Position numbers and translations under genes: made by a program
Shown: positions 21,676 through 30,400 of the stretch, piece after piece
Position numbering within the stretch: position 1 is the first letter of the stretch
Layout: each line of letters starts with the position of its first letter
The notes under the pieces: generated by a model
Seen by the model: only the letters and a program-made list of their open reading frames with translations
What the model was told of the DNA's origin: nothing
Database searches by the model: none
Assembly: GCF_003651225.1 (NCBI RefSeq)
Contig: NZ_RCDB01000003.1
Location: 375,259 to 439,258 of the forward strand
Length of the DNA stretch: 64,000 nucleotides
Reading direction: 5' to 3'
Source: Microbacterium telephonicum
GTDB lineage: Bacteria > Actinomycetota > Actinomycetes > Actinomycetales > Microbacteriaceae

Positions 21676-23070
21676 CTACTGCAGGTAGACGACGACGTCG
21701 GCGGCGGCGGCATCCGACGGGGCAACGGGGTAGCCGGCCAGCGCACCGGCGCCGGCGTAGGTCACACTCGCGCGGATGCCGGACGCAGACGTCTCCAGCA
21801 CGTACGCGTCGCCGGCGGTCGCATCCACTTGCGCGGCGCCCCCGGCGGGCACGGTCACCTCGACGGGCGCGTCGGTGCCCGCCCCGGCGGTGACGGTGAC
21901 GGTCACGTCGGAGGCGCCGTCGTTGGTGAGCGTCAGCACGGGCGAGGGGCCGTCGGCGACGACGGCGAGGCTGCGCTCCCCCAGTTCGGGGGCGGCCGCG
22001 TACCACGCGAAGTCGTCGGTGGCGCCGTAGCCGGTGGTCTCCCAGAGTCCCGCCACGACGGACGCGCTCGCCTCGACCCGCAGCGTGTAGGTGCCGGCGG
22101 CGAGGCCGCCGAGGTTGAGGCCGAGGGGCTGCCCGGCGACGAGGGTCACGTCGGTGGTGGAGGCCGCACCGCCGCCGGTCGGGGTGACGGTCACGGTCGC
22201 CGATGCCGCGTCGGTGGGCGCGAGCAGGCGCAGCGTCGTCGTGCCGTCGGAGTCGGCCGACGCCCCGCCGGCGACGGTGAAGGACGGGATCACCTGCGTG
22301 GCGGCGGGGTCGGCGGTGGTGCCGGTCTGGTCGACGCCGCCGGGGATGAGGGTGCGGGTGATGCTCGTCTGCACGGACGCGGTGACCGGCGCCGCGCTCG
22401 CGTCGACGCGGATGACGGGAGCGTCCTCACCGAGGGCGAGGGCGGCCATCGTCAGCACCCGCTGGGTGCCGGGCGCCACGACGATGTCGGTGCCGGCCGC
22501 GGGATGCTGCTCGCCCTGCGATCCGAAGACGGTGAGGTCGACGCTCGCGGCGACGTCTCCCGGGTTGGCGAGAACCACGAGGTCGGAGGCGCCGGTCTGT
22601 CCGCTGCCGGCGGCCAGCCACGACACCATGCGCGGGGTCTCGCAGGCCGCGGCGGTGAAGCCGCGCAGGTCGGGGTCGGCGAGAGTGGACGATCCCGCAG
22701 CGGCGACCTCGGCGGCGCCGCGTCCGGTGGGGACGGCGACGATCGCGTCGGGCCCGGTGCCGCCCGGCACGTCGCGGGCGGCGAGGCGGCGCGCGGACTC
22801 CTCGGACTGCCCGTCGACGGTGGCGGCCACGACATCGGAGTCGGCCGCATCCGCCACCGCGGCGGCGTCGGTCGCATCGCGGCCCGTCGCGAGCACGGGA
22901 CCCGCGCAGGCGAGCAGGGCTGCCGCCGGTGCCGGCGCGGCGCTGACCGACAGGGGCGCGCGCTGCACGCCGGGCCACGGCAGCACGACGGCGGCGACGC
23001 CCCCGCCGATGCACAGCGCCGTCACGACGGCGCCGACGATCAGGCGCGCGGTGGTGCGGGGAAGGCTCAT
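21676..23070 (-). CDS. DUF5719 family exported/membrane-anchored protein
   Basis: A 464-residue protein with an N-terminal hydrophobic helix (about 8-32) and a long, Ala/Gly/Thr-rich extracytoplasmic region. Repeated beta-sandwich-like segments can be seen (LVVLANPGDVAASVDLTVFG; SPVLTLTNDGASDVTVTV). The family is found in actinobacteria directly after the large membrane glycosyltransferase, whose stop overlaps the start here by 4 bp. Probably an envelope partner of that enzyme. No catalytic motif is visible. Confidence 0.82.
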   Translation of the reverse strand: MSLPRTTARLIVGAVVTALCIGGGVAAVVLPWPGVQRAPLSVSAAPAPAAALLACAGPVLATGRDATDAAAVADAADSDVVAATVDGQSEESARRLAARDVPGGTGPDAIVAVPTGRGAAEVAAAGSSTLADPDLRGFTAAACETPRMVSWLAAGSGQTGASDLVVLANPGDVAASVDLTVFGSQGEQHPAAGTDIVVAPGTQRVLTMAALALGEDAPVIRVDASAAPVTASVQTSITRTLIPGGVDQTGTTADPAATQVIPSFTVAGGASADSDGTTTLRLLAPTDAASATVTVTPTGGGAASTTDVTLVAGQPLGLNLGGLAAGTYTLRVEASASVVAGLWETTGYGATDDFAWYAAAPELGERSLAVVADGPSPVLTLTNDGASDVTVTVTAGAGTDAPVEVTVPAGGAAQVDATAGDAYVLETSASGIRASVTYAGAGALAGYPVAPSDAAAADVVVYLQ

Positions 23071-25853
23071 CGGCGGGCTCCGATCACGCGCGGGCTGCGG
23101 CGGGCCGCCCGCGCCGTGGTGGCGGTGGGGACGGCCAGCAGCAGGGCCAACAGCACGGCGCCGCCCTGCATCGCGATCCAGCCGACGCCGGGTGCACCCG
23201 GGTCGCGCGGGTCGACCTCGGCCGTGACGCGCCAGAGGATCCCCTTGCCGGTGTCGCCGACGTTCTCGAGGGAGTTGCGCAGGTCGAGTGCCGACGCGGC
23301 CGAGCGGCCGCTCGCCGCGGCGGCATCCGTCCCGGGGATCTCGACGAGAACGAACCCGACGCCGTGCGCGCCGAGGCGGTCGACGACGTCACCGGCACTT
23401 CCCGTGACGAGGTCGGCGACGACGGTCGCGAGCTGGTCATCCGCGGCATCGGCGTCGCCGCGGACCGAGACGAGCGTCGACTGTCCGCCGAGCGTCTGAC
23501 TGCCGCCCCACACGACGCGGGCGACGTAGGCGCCGGAGTCCAACGGCGTGAGCACGAGCGTCGCGACCCCCGTGCCGCCGCGGCCCTCCGCGGCGACGTA
23601 CGCGGGGAGGGTGCTCGCGGGCCCGTTGGTGAGCACACTCGCGCCGCGGGCGGATGCCGTGAGCGCCGGGACGGCGGCGACGGCGAGCGCGCCGAGCATG
23701 ACGAGGGCGATGAGGCCCTGCGGCCGCGGCGCGAGGCGGTCGAGGGTGAGGGCGGCCGCACCGGCCAGGCCCGCCCAGCCGAGGCTGAGCGCGGTGCCCG
23801 GCCACAGCGGCGACGGGAGGGCTGCGGTCGATGCCACCGAGATGCCGGCGATCAGCAGCGCGGACCCGATGCCGACGGCGGCGATGACCAGCGTCACGAC
23901 GGCGGGGATCAGTCGGGTGACGAGCGGGGCGGCGAGGGCCGCGGCGACGAACGGGACGACCAGGATCGGCACCCACCAGGTCGCTCCCCCGGTCCACGCT
24001 CCCCATCCGCCGGGGTCGGCGGTCGGGAACCCGGCCAGCAACGCGATGCGGGCGATCGGGTCGTCGCCGCCGGTGGCTCCGGCGACGGGCACGCCGGGGT
24101 CGGCGACGAGAGCCCACCACTGTCCGTCGCGGATGCGGGCGAGCGCGATCGGCAGGAACACCGCGAGGGCGGGGACAACGAGCCAGAGCACCCGTCCGAT
24201 GCCGGTACCGCGCGTGGTCGCCACCAGCACGAGCTGCAGGGTCCACAGCACCAGCAGTGCGGGGGCGAGCGACGGTGCGCACGCGATCAGGGCGACCCCG
24301 ATGACCGACGCGAGGCCGGCATACGTCCAGGAGCGGTGGGCGGCCGCGCCGGTGAACAGCAGCCACGGCAGCAGCAGGTGGGCGATGACGGCGGCGGGTC
24401 GTCCGTCGGTGAGCGCGGCCAGGAGCGGCGGGGCGAGCGTCCAGGCGATCGCAACCGCGGCGCGCGGCAGCGGCCGGTCGGTGACACGGGTCGCGGCGAA
24501 CCAGCCGCCGAGCGCCGCGAGCGGCAGGGCGATGATCCACAGGACCACGATGGCGCGCGACGGCGCGAGCGGCGAGAGCGAGCCGAGCGTCGCGACCACG
24601 GCGCTGAACGGATCGGCGGGCCCGTCGGTCGCCCACCCGAGCATCCGGTCGCCGGCGGGAGCGGCATCCGCCCACAGCTGGGCGACGGTCGCGCGCAGCG
24701 GCGCCAGCGCGCCGCCGCCGAGCGTCGGCCAGGCCAGCAGCGCGGGGAAGGCGGCGATGCCGAGCACGAGCGCGGCCAGCACGATCCAGGCGCCGCCGCC
24801 CGTGAAGAAGCCGAGCTCGTGGCGGGCCTCGGGGCCGGACTCGATCTCGTGGCGTTCGCGCAGTTCGCGGGGCGTGATCCGCAGCGGTGCGAGCTGCAGC
24901 CATCCGGCGCGGCGCGTGCGGCGGATGCCGGCCCGGGCGCGCGCGACGGACGGCAGCCGAACCGCCGCCACGACGGCGGCGGCGATCTCGGGACCGACGC
25001 GCGAGGGATGCTTCGTGACGAGCAGGAAGAGGGCGCGCACGATCCCGAGGGGGACGAGGGTCAGCCAGTGCAGGAAGACGGCGGGGCCGGGTGCATAGAC
25101 GAGGCGACGGTGCAGCTGCGCCGCGCGCACCGCGAACCGCGCGCGGGTGCGGCTCGCGCGGGAACGGTCGTCGGGCAGGCCCGCGACGCCGTCTCCCGCG
25201 ACGGCGACGATCGCCCGGGGGGCGAGGGCGACGCGATCACCGGCGAGGCGCGCGCGGATGCCGAGGTCGAGACCTTCGTCGGCGCCGGCGAGGGCGGGAT
25301 CGAGGCCGGCCAGTTGCGTCCAGCGATCGGCGCGCACGAGCAGCGCGCGCACGTCGGCGCCGAGCACGTCCTGCCGTCCGTCGTGCTGACCCTGGTCGAG
25401 CTCGCCCCCGGCCAGCCCCACCGTCGCGCCGCCGCGCGTCATCGTGACGCCGAGCGAGACGATGCGGTGCGGGTCGTCCCACCGCACGAGCTTGGGCACC
25501 GCGAACGCGACCGACGGCGCAGTCTCGAGGGCACCCGCGAGGTGCGCGAGCGCGTCGGGCTCGGGCGCGGTGTCCTGGGCGAGCAGCCAGACGGCGTCGC
25601 CGTCGATGCGTCGCGACGCGAGCTGCAGTGCCTCGGCGTACCGGGTGCCGCGGTCGGCCTCGATCACGCCCTCCGCGCCGGAGGCGGCCGCGATGGCGCG
25701 CACGTCGGCGTCGTCGCCGCACAGCACGATCGTGAGCGCGTCGACGGGACGCTTCTGCGCCGCGAGGGCGGCGAGAGTGCGTCGCAGGTGGATGTCGGCG
25801 GAGTCGCGCGCGTCGGGACGCACGACCAGAAGCGCATGGACTCGGGCGGGCAT
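23067..25853 (-). CDS. Large family 2 glycosyltransferase with multi-span membrane domain
   Basis: A 928-residue protein. Residues 1-230 form a GT-A (family 2) domain opening MPARVHALLVVRPDARDSADIHLRRTL. Residues about 250-900 hold a dozen or so membrane helices, with a final helix near 895-915. Where related enzymes have a DD-containing metal motif, this one reads LLAQDTAPEPDAL, so one aspartate is Gln. It should add a sugar to a lipid-linked or surface glycan. It overlaps DUF5719 and lies downstream of whiB2, a pairing conserved in actinobacteria. TAGGCT lies 9 nt before the ATG (25863-25868). Confidence 0.85.
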   Translation of the reverse strand: MPARVHALLVVRPDARDSADIHLRRTLAALAAQKRPVDALTIVLCGDDADVRAIAAASGAEGVIEADRGTRYAEALQLASRRIDGDAVWLLAQDTAPEPDALAHLAGALETAPSVAFAVPKLVRWDDPHRIVSLGVTMTRGGATVGLAGGELDQGQHDGRQDVLGADVRALLVRADRWTQLAGLDPALAGADEGLDLGIRARLAGDRVALAPRAIVAVAGDGVAGLPDDRSRASRTRARFAVRAAQLHRRLVYAPGPAVFLHWLTLVPLGIVRALFLLVTKHPSRVGPEIAAAVVAAVRLPSVARARAGIRRTRRAGWLQLAPLRITPRELRERHEIESGPEARHELGFFTGGGAWIVLAALVLGIAAFPALLAWPTLGGGALAPLRATVAQLWADAAPAGDRMLGWATDGPADPFSAVVATLGSLSPLAPSRAIVVLWIIALPLAALGGWFAATRVTDRPLPRAAVAIAWTLAPPLLAALTDGRPAAVIAHLLLPWLLFTGAAAHRSWTYAGLASVIGVALIACAPSLAPALLVLWTLQLVLVATTRGTGIGRVLWLVVPALAVFLPIALARIRDGQWWALVADPGVPVAGATGGDDPIARIALLAGFPTADPGGWGAWTGGATWWVPILVVPFVAAALAAPLVTRLIPAVVTLVIAAVGIGSALLIAGISVASTAALPSPLWPGTALSLGWAGLAGAAALTLDRLAPRPQGLIALVMLGALAVAAVPALTASARGASVLTNGPASTLPAYVAAEGRGGTGVATLVLTPLDSGAYVARVVWGGSQTLGGQSTLVSVRGDADAADDQLATVVADLVTGSAGDVVDRLGAHGVGFVLVEIPGTDAAAASGRSAASALDLRNSLENVGDTGKGILWRVTAEVDPRDPGAPGVGWIAMQGGAVLLALLLAVPTATTARAARRSPRVIGARR

Positions 25854-25888
25854 GACCCGGCAAGCCTAAGCGGGTCGGCGACGCGATC

Positions 25889-25918
25889 CGGGAGATCGGG
25901 GGCGATTCGGGAGATCGG
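25889..25918. repeat. Short direct repeat downstream of whiB
   Basis: CGGGAGATCGG occurs at 25889-25899 and 25908-25918 (19-bp period), with a partial third copy following. It lies in the 133-bp gap between the whiB stop and the start of the glycosyltransferase gene. Meaning unknown. Confidence 0.45.
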
Positions 25919-25986
25919 CCGGGAATCGGCTCGTCATTCCTCCGATGGGGAAGCGGCGTGCGCGTCGAGCCGTGCGCGAGATGGGC

Positions 25987-26307
25987 TCAGCCGGCGCGGC
26001 GCTTGAGCTTGCGGCGCTCGCGCTCGCTGAGGCCACCCCAGATGCCGAAGCGCTCATCGTTCTGCAGCGCGTACTCGAGGCAGTGGTCGCGCACGTCGCA
26101 CGATCCGCAGATGCGCTTGGCGTCGCGGGTGGAGCCGCCCTTCTCGGGGAAGAACGCCTCCGGGTCGGTCTGCGCGCACAGCGCGTCGGTCTGCCACGCG
26201 AGCGCGGTGTCTTCCTCGGTGGCGGCCGGTCGCCGCACCCCGGGGACGCCGAGGTCGACCGGGTCGACGAACCAGTTCTCGGGAACGCCGGATCGGTAAC
26301 CCGTCAT
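25987..26307 (-). CDS. whiB2: WhiB-family iron-sulfur transcriptional regulator, WhiB2/WhmD type
   Basis: A 106-residue protein with the four cluster-binding cysteines at 44, 67, 70 and 76 (C-x22-C-x2-C-x5-C), the GIWGG turn at 88-92 and a basic tail ERERRKLKRR for DNA or sigma-factor interaction. The WhiB2/WhmD branch controls septation and cell division. Start 26307 (MTGYRS) is chosen over an upstream ATG because a GGGGGAG ribosome-binding site precedes it. A promoter is visible at 26345-26373. The neighbourhood (manA, glycosyltransferase, DUF3499) matches that of mycobacterial whiB2. Confidence 0.93.
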   Translation of the reverse strand: MTGYRSGVPENWFVDPVDLGVPGVRRPAATEEDTALAWQTDALCAQTDPEAFFPEKGGSTRDAKRICGSCDVRDHCLEYALQNDERFGIWGGLSERERRKLKRRAG

Positions 26308-26344
26308 TTCACTCTCCCCCGTGTATGGCCTGCGCGATGCACTA

Positions 26345-26373
26345 ATTACACCCGTGTCATTCCCGGAGGTCAA
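26345..26373 (-). promoter_or_regulatory. Candidate sigma-70-type promoter of whiB2
   Basis: On the minus strand, TTGACC (26368-26373), a 17-bp spacer and TGTAAT (26345-26350). This would give a leader of about 30 nt containing the ribosome-binding site. Confidence 0.6.
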
Positions 26374-26434
26374 GTCGCAGATCGTAAACCCTCAACCCGT
26401 GATGGAAGGTTGTTGGGCGTCCCGGCGTGTCGGA

Positions 26435-27583
26435 TCAGTGCGACACGCCCGGCTGCGCGACGAAGGCCTCGCCGGTGCCGGTCAGGACGATCTCGGACTC
26501 GTCGGCGGTGACGTAGGCCGCCGTCCCCGGCAGCAGCGTACGGCGGGCCGCACCCGCGGCCACCGACACCTCCCCCGCGGTCGCCAAGACGATCGTCGGT
26601 CCGGTGACGGGCAGGGTGCGCGCGGCGTCGCCCAGCTCGACCCGGGTGAGGCGGAAGTCGGGTACGCCCGCGTCGTAGACCGACACACCGTCGGTGCCGG
26701 CGGCGGCCACGCGCGGGGCGGGCCCGGGCGTGGTGTCGACGAGGCGCAGCAGCTCGGGAGCGTCGATGTGCTTGGGGGTGAGGCCGCCGCGCAGCACGTT
26801 GTCGCTGGCCGCCATGAGCTCCACACCGAGGCCCTCCTGATAGGCGTGGAGGGCGCCGGCGGGGGCGAACAGTGCTTCGCCGCGGCGCAGGTCGACGAGG
26901 TTCATGAGCAGCGCGACGACGAGTCCCGGATCCCCGGGGAAGTCGGCGGCGATGCGGCGCAGGTTCTCGAGCTCGCGCTCGAACCCGGGCGCGGCGGCAT
27001 CCGGCAGCGCCGCTTCGACGTCGGCGATCGCGGCGGCGGCCTCGCCCGAGAACAGCCACGCGAGGGTCTCGCGCAGGGCGGCGGACGCGTCGTCGCCCTG
27101 CAGATGCGCGGCGAGGGCGCGGATGCCGGGGGCATCACCCGAAGATTCGCCGAGGGCGGCGACGAGCCGGCGGCTGCCGTCGAGCGGGCGCAGACCGACG
27201 AGCGCCGTGAATCGCTCGCTCAGGGCGACGATGATCTCCGGCTTGTGGTTGTCGTCGCGATAGGTCCGCTCCGCGGCGTCCCGCGGGATGCCGGCCGCCT
27301 CCTCGCGGGCGAACCCGCGGACGGCCTCGTCCTTGGAGGGGTGCGCCTGGATCGACAGCGACGAGCCGGCGGCGAGGATCTTCAGCAGGTAGGGCAGCGG
27401 GGCATCCGCCGTGACGGCGTCCAGGGTGCGCCCGTCGTCGGTGCGCGCGGGGCTGCCGGGATGGTCGCCGTACCAGATCTCGGCCTCGGGGACCTCGGAG
27501 GGCTCCCGGCCCTGCAGGGCGGGGATCAGCATGGCCGACCCCCAGGAGTAGTCGCGCGGGGTGTTGGTGAGGGCGAGCAGCAC
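26435..27583 (-). CDS. manA: Mannose-6-phosphate isomerase, class I
   Basis: A 382-residue zinc enzyme interconverting fructose-6-phosphate and mannose-6-phosphate, the entry to GDP-mannose and mannolipid synthesis. Type I features: N-terminal NTPRDYSWGS, the zinc/substrate segment SIQAHPSKDEA and DDNHKPEIIVAL, and GALHAYQEGLGVELMA. The GTG start at 27583 lies 6 nt after TATGCT (27590-27595), so a leaderless transcript is likely. Divergent from the polymerase-like gene at 27678; part of the conserved ahcY-to-manA region. Confidence 0.94.
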   Translation of the reverse strand: MLLALTNTPRDYSWGSAMLIPALQGREPSEVPEAEIWYGDHPGSPARTDDGRTLDAVTADAPLPYLLKILAAGSSLSIQAHPSKDEAVRGFAREEAAGIPRDAAERTYRDDNHKPEIIVALSERFTALVGLRPLDGSRRLVAALGESSGDAPGIRALAAHLQGDDASAALRETLAWLFSGEAAAAIADVEAALPDAAAPGFERELENLRRIAADFPGDPGLVVALLMNLVDLRRGEALFAPAGALHAYQEGLGVELMAASDNVLRGGLTPKHIDAPELLRLVDTTPGPAPRVAAAGTDGVSVYDAGVPDFRLTRVELGDAARTLPVTGPTIVLATAGEVSVAAGAARRTLLPGTAAYVTADESEIVLTGTGEAFVAQPGVSH

Positions 27584-27589
27584 CCCACC

Positions 27590-27595
27590 AGCATA
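27590..27595 (-). promoter_or_regulatory. Leaderless -10 box for manA
   Basis: TATGCT followed by GGTGGG (6 nt) and the GTG start at 27583. Confidence 0.7.
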
Positions 27596-27662
27596 GAAGC
27601 GGCGCCGGTGGTGGCACGCCGGAGGAATCGCACGGCCTCGAAGGCTCGCGGCCCGCGCGCGA

Positions 27663-27668
27663 TACCCT
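27663..27668 (+). promoter_or_regulatory. -10 box for the first O-antigen-ligase-like gene
   Basis: TACCCT lies 9 nt before the ATG at 27678. The transcript would have no or only a 1-3 nt leader. Confidence 0.6.
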
Positions 27669-27677
27669 GAACGCGGG

Positions 27678-29084
27678 ATGACGGTTCACACGAAGCACCC
27701 GATCGCGGCGCCTCCGGCAGCCCCGGTGCGGGAGACCACGGGCCACCTGCTGCTGCGCGGGTGGTGCATCTTCGTGCTCGCCGCGGGACTGGCGGGCACC
27801 GCGTGGCTGCTCGCGTTCGGCACGGCCGTCTCGGCGGGTGTCGCGGTCGGGACCGCGCTCGTGTCGGTCGTCCTGTGGATCGTGCTGCGTCCGGCGGTGC
27901 AGTGGCGGCGGCTCCCCTGGTTCGCGGTCGGCTACGTCCTGCTCGCGATCGCGTCGCTCCTGTGGTCGGCCTGGCCCGCGGCGACCGGGCTCACCCTCGT
28001 GCTGCTGGTGTCGACGAGCGTGCAGGCGATGTTCGTCGGCGCGGTGCTCACGTGGCGCGAGCTCGTGCGCGCCCTCGCGTCGGCGCTCAAGTGGGTGCTG
28101 GGGCTGTCGATCCTGTTCGAGCTGTGGGTGTCGCTCGTCTGGGGCGGCCCGATCCTGCCGCGGTTCGTGCGCCCGGAGGGCAAGGTCGCCGACCCGATCG
28201 TGCTGTGGTCGCGCGACAACCTGTTCGACGGCGGCCGCATCCAGGGGATCTTCGGCAACGCCAACTCGCTCGCGTACGTGTCGCTGCTCGCGGTCACGGT
28301 GTTCGCGATCCTCGTCGCGGCGCGCGCGCCGCGACGCACGCTGCTGTGGGGATGGATCGCGCTCGGCGTGTTCCTTTTCGTGCGCGCCGGGTCGGCGACC
28401 GCCTACCTGTCGGCGGCGTTATCGGTCGTCGTGCTCGTGACGGTCGTGCTCATGCGCACCACGCGGCGCGCCGGCGAGCGCAGCAAGTTCTACATCGCCT
28501 ACGCGGTCGTCGCCGTCGGGGGCCTGACGGCGCTGTGGCTGCTGCGCGACCAGATCTTCGGGCTGCTCGGCCGCTCGTCCGACCTCACCGGCCGTGAGGG
28601 CATCTGGGAGCAGGTGATCGCCCGGGCCGGCGAGCGCCCGGTGCTCGGCTGGGGCTTCTCCACGCCCTGGGTGCCGTCCGATCCCGCCTTCGACGGCTGG
28701 ATCGTCGACCACGGCGTCACGGTCATGCAGGCCCACAACATGTGGCTCGACGTCTCGCTCCAGCTCGGCATCGTCGGCGTCGTGTTCCTCGCGCTCACCT
28801 ATCTCGCCTTCGTGTGGCGGGGCTGGTTCTTCGCCGTCGACCGCCCCCGCTGGGATCTCGTCTCCGACCGCCCGTACTCGCCCCTGACGCTGCTGCCGAC
28901 CCTCGTCGCCGCGCAGCTGCTCGTGCAGGGCATCGCGGAGTCCTCCCCACTGCTGGCATGGGGGTGGCTGCTGCTCGTGCTGCTCGCCTTCAAGATCAAG
29001 CAGTCGCCGCTGATCGGCCGAGGCCCCTCGGAGGAACGCCTCGCCGGCGAGCGTGGCGAGCACCTCGGCGCGGCGCGTCCATGA
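27678..29084 (+). CDS. O-antigen ligase/polymerase-like membrane protein 1
   Basis: A 468-residue protein with about ten to twelve membrane helices and the Wzy/WaaL-type large periplasmic loop near residues 310-365, including GREGIWEQVIARAGERPVLGWGFSTPW. A GIFGNANSLAYVSLLAVTVF segment matches the tandem paralogue downstream. Such proteins join or polymerise lipid-linked glycans. The two paralogues overlap by 4 bp (ATGA at 29081), implying they are made together. They sit directly upstream of the GlfT1-like gene and the first ABC exporter. Acceptor and donor are unknown. Confidence 0.82.
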   Translation: MTVHTKHPIAAPPAAPVRETTGHLLLRGWCIFVLAAGLAGTAWLLAFGTAVSAGVAVGTALVSVVLWIVLRPAVQWRRLPWFAVGYVLLAIASLLWSAWPAATGLTLVLLVSTSVQAMFVGAVLTWRELVRALASALKWVLGLSILFELWVSLVWGGPILPRFVRPEGKVADPIVLWSRDNLFDGGRIQGIFGNANSLAYVSLLAVTVFAILVAARAPRRTLLWGWIALGVFLFVRAGSATAYLSAALSVVVLVTVVLMRTTRRAGERSKFYIAYAVVAVGGLTALWLLRDQIFGLLGRSSDLTGREGIWEQVIARAGERPVLGWGFSTPWVPSDPAFDGWIVDHGVTVMQAHNMWLDVSLQLGIVGVVFLALTYLAFVWRGWFFAVDRPRWDLVSDRPYSPLTLLPTLVAAQLLVQGIAESSPLLAWGWLLLVLLAFKIKQSPLIGRGPSEERLAGERGEHLGAARP

Positions 29085-30388
29085 CCGGCGCTGCGGGCGA
29101 GAGCCGGCCGCCGCGCGACGCTCTGAGGGAGCTGCTGCGCTCGGCGGAGTTCGCTCGCGCCTACACACTCACGGTCATCGGCGCGATGCTCGGCACGCAC
29201 CTCATCGAGCGGCTCATGGGGCAGACGGCCCTGCGCACCGTGATCGCGGGCCTCGCCGTCATCGGCGTGGCCGTCATCGTCGCGCGGCGCGAGGAGATCT
29301 CCTTCGTCCGGCTCGTGCCGACCTCGCTCGTGCTGCTGGTCGCCTGGGCCGGGGCGAGCGTGTTCTGGAGCTCGGATGCCGCCACGAGCCTCGGCCGGTG
29401 GATCGCGATGGTCGGGGTCGCCGTGCTCGCCGTCACGATCGGCCACGTCCGCGACACGCTGCAGACCGTGCGCGCCTTCGCCGACGTCGCCCGAGTGGCC
29501 CTGTGGCTCTCGCTGGGCCTCGAGGTGGTGTCCGGCATCCTGATCGACACTCCGCTGAAGATCATCGGCATCCAGGGCAACATCGCGCAGTGGGGCCCGA
29601 TCCAGGGGATCTTCGGCACGCGCAACATGCTCGGGATCGTCGCGGTGCTCGCGCTGATCACCTTCCTCGTCGAGTGGCGCACCCATTCGGTGCGGCCCGC
29701 GGTGTCGTACCTCTCGATCGCCCTCGCCACCGCCCTCGCCCTGCTGTCGGCCTCGCCCACGGTGTACATCCTCGCGGCATCCGTCGGGGCCGCGACGGTC
29801 GCCCTCATCATCGTGCGGGCCGTCCCGGCGCGCAGCCGCGCGGGGGTGCAGTGGGGACTGGCGGGGTTGGTCGCGACGGTCGGGGTCGTGCTGTGGGTGC
29901 AGCGCAGCCGCATCCTCGAGCTCCTGGGGGCGACCGACGACCTCGCGATGCGCAACAGCCTGTGGACGCTCGCGAACTTCTACGTGCGGATGAAGCCCGT
30001 GCAGGGGTGGGGGTTCTTCGGGCCGTGGGAGCTCACCGAGCAGCCGTTCACGACGATCAACATGCTGCTGCGCCAGCGGCACACGACGGGCCTGAACGCG
30101 TTCGTCGACGTGCTCGTGCAGCTCGGCTGGGTCGGGATCGTGCTGTTCGTCGCGTTCGCCGGCATGGCCCTCGTGCGCTCGTGGCTGGACGCCGGCGAGC
30201 GACGCTCGGTCGTCTACGCCTGGACGCCGCTCACCCTCGTCGCGCTCGGCGTCACGAGCCTGTTCGAGAGCGTCGCGCTCTACGGCACGGGCTGGCTGCT
30301 GCTGGTCGTCTGCGCCGTGCGGGCGGGACAGTCGAGGTCATGGCGGGAGCGGTTGGACGCCATCGGGACGCAGAGGCCGCCGGGGTAG
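29081..30388 (+). CDS. O-antigen ligase/polymerase-like membrane protein 2
   Basis: A 435-residue paralogue of the preceding protein: about ten membrane helices, GIFGTRNMLGIVAVLALITF in the middle and NFYVRMKPVQGWGFFGPWEL in the large loop. The start at 29081 overlaps the preceding stop. The in-frame extension further upstream lies inside the first gene and is rejected. The pair may be a heteromer or may handle two different polymers, which would fit the two ABC exporters in this locus. Confidence 0.82.
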   Translation: MTGAAGESRPPRDALRELLRSAEFARAYTLTVIGAMLGTHLIERLMGQTALRTVIAGLAVIGVAVIVARREEISFVRLVPTSLVLLVAWAGASVFWSSDAATSLGRWIAMVGVAVLAVTIGHVRDTLQTVRAFADVARVALWLSLGLEVVSGILIDTPLKIIGIQGNIAQWGPIQGIFGTRNMLGIVAVLALITFLVEWRTHSVRPAVSYLSIALATALALLSASPTVYILAASVGAATVALIIVRAVPARSRAGVQWGLAGLVATVGVVLWVQRSRILELLGATDDLAMRNSLWTLANFYVRMKPVQGWGFFGPWELTEQPFTTINMLLRQRHTTGLNAFVDVLVQLGWVGIVLFVAFAGMALVRSWLDAGERRSVVYAWTPLTLVALGVTSLFESVALYGTGWLLLVVCAVRAGQSRSWRERLDAIGTQRPPG

Positions 30389-30391
30389 ACT
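30386..30391 (+). promoter_or_regulatory. -10 box for the GlfT1-like gene, overlapping the upstream stop codon
   Basis: TAGACT; its first three bases are the TAG stop of the preceding gene. The ATG at 30401 follows 9 nt later. Confidence 0.55.
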
Positions 30392-30400
30392 TTCGGGGCC

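Noticed and set aside
23364..26006. 880-codon open frame on the plus strand
   Set aside because: Antisense to the large glycosyltransferase gene; low-complexity Arg/Gly/Asp composition and no start signal.
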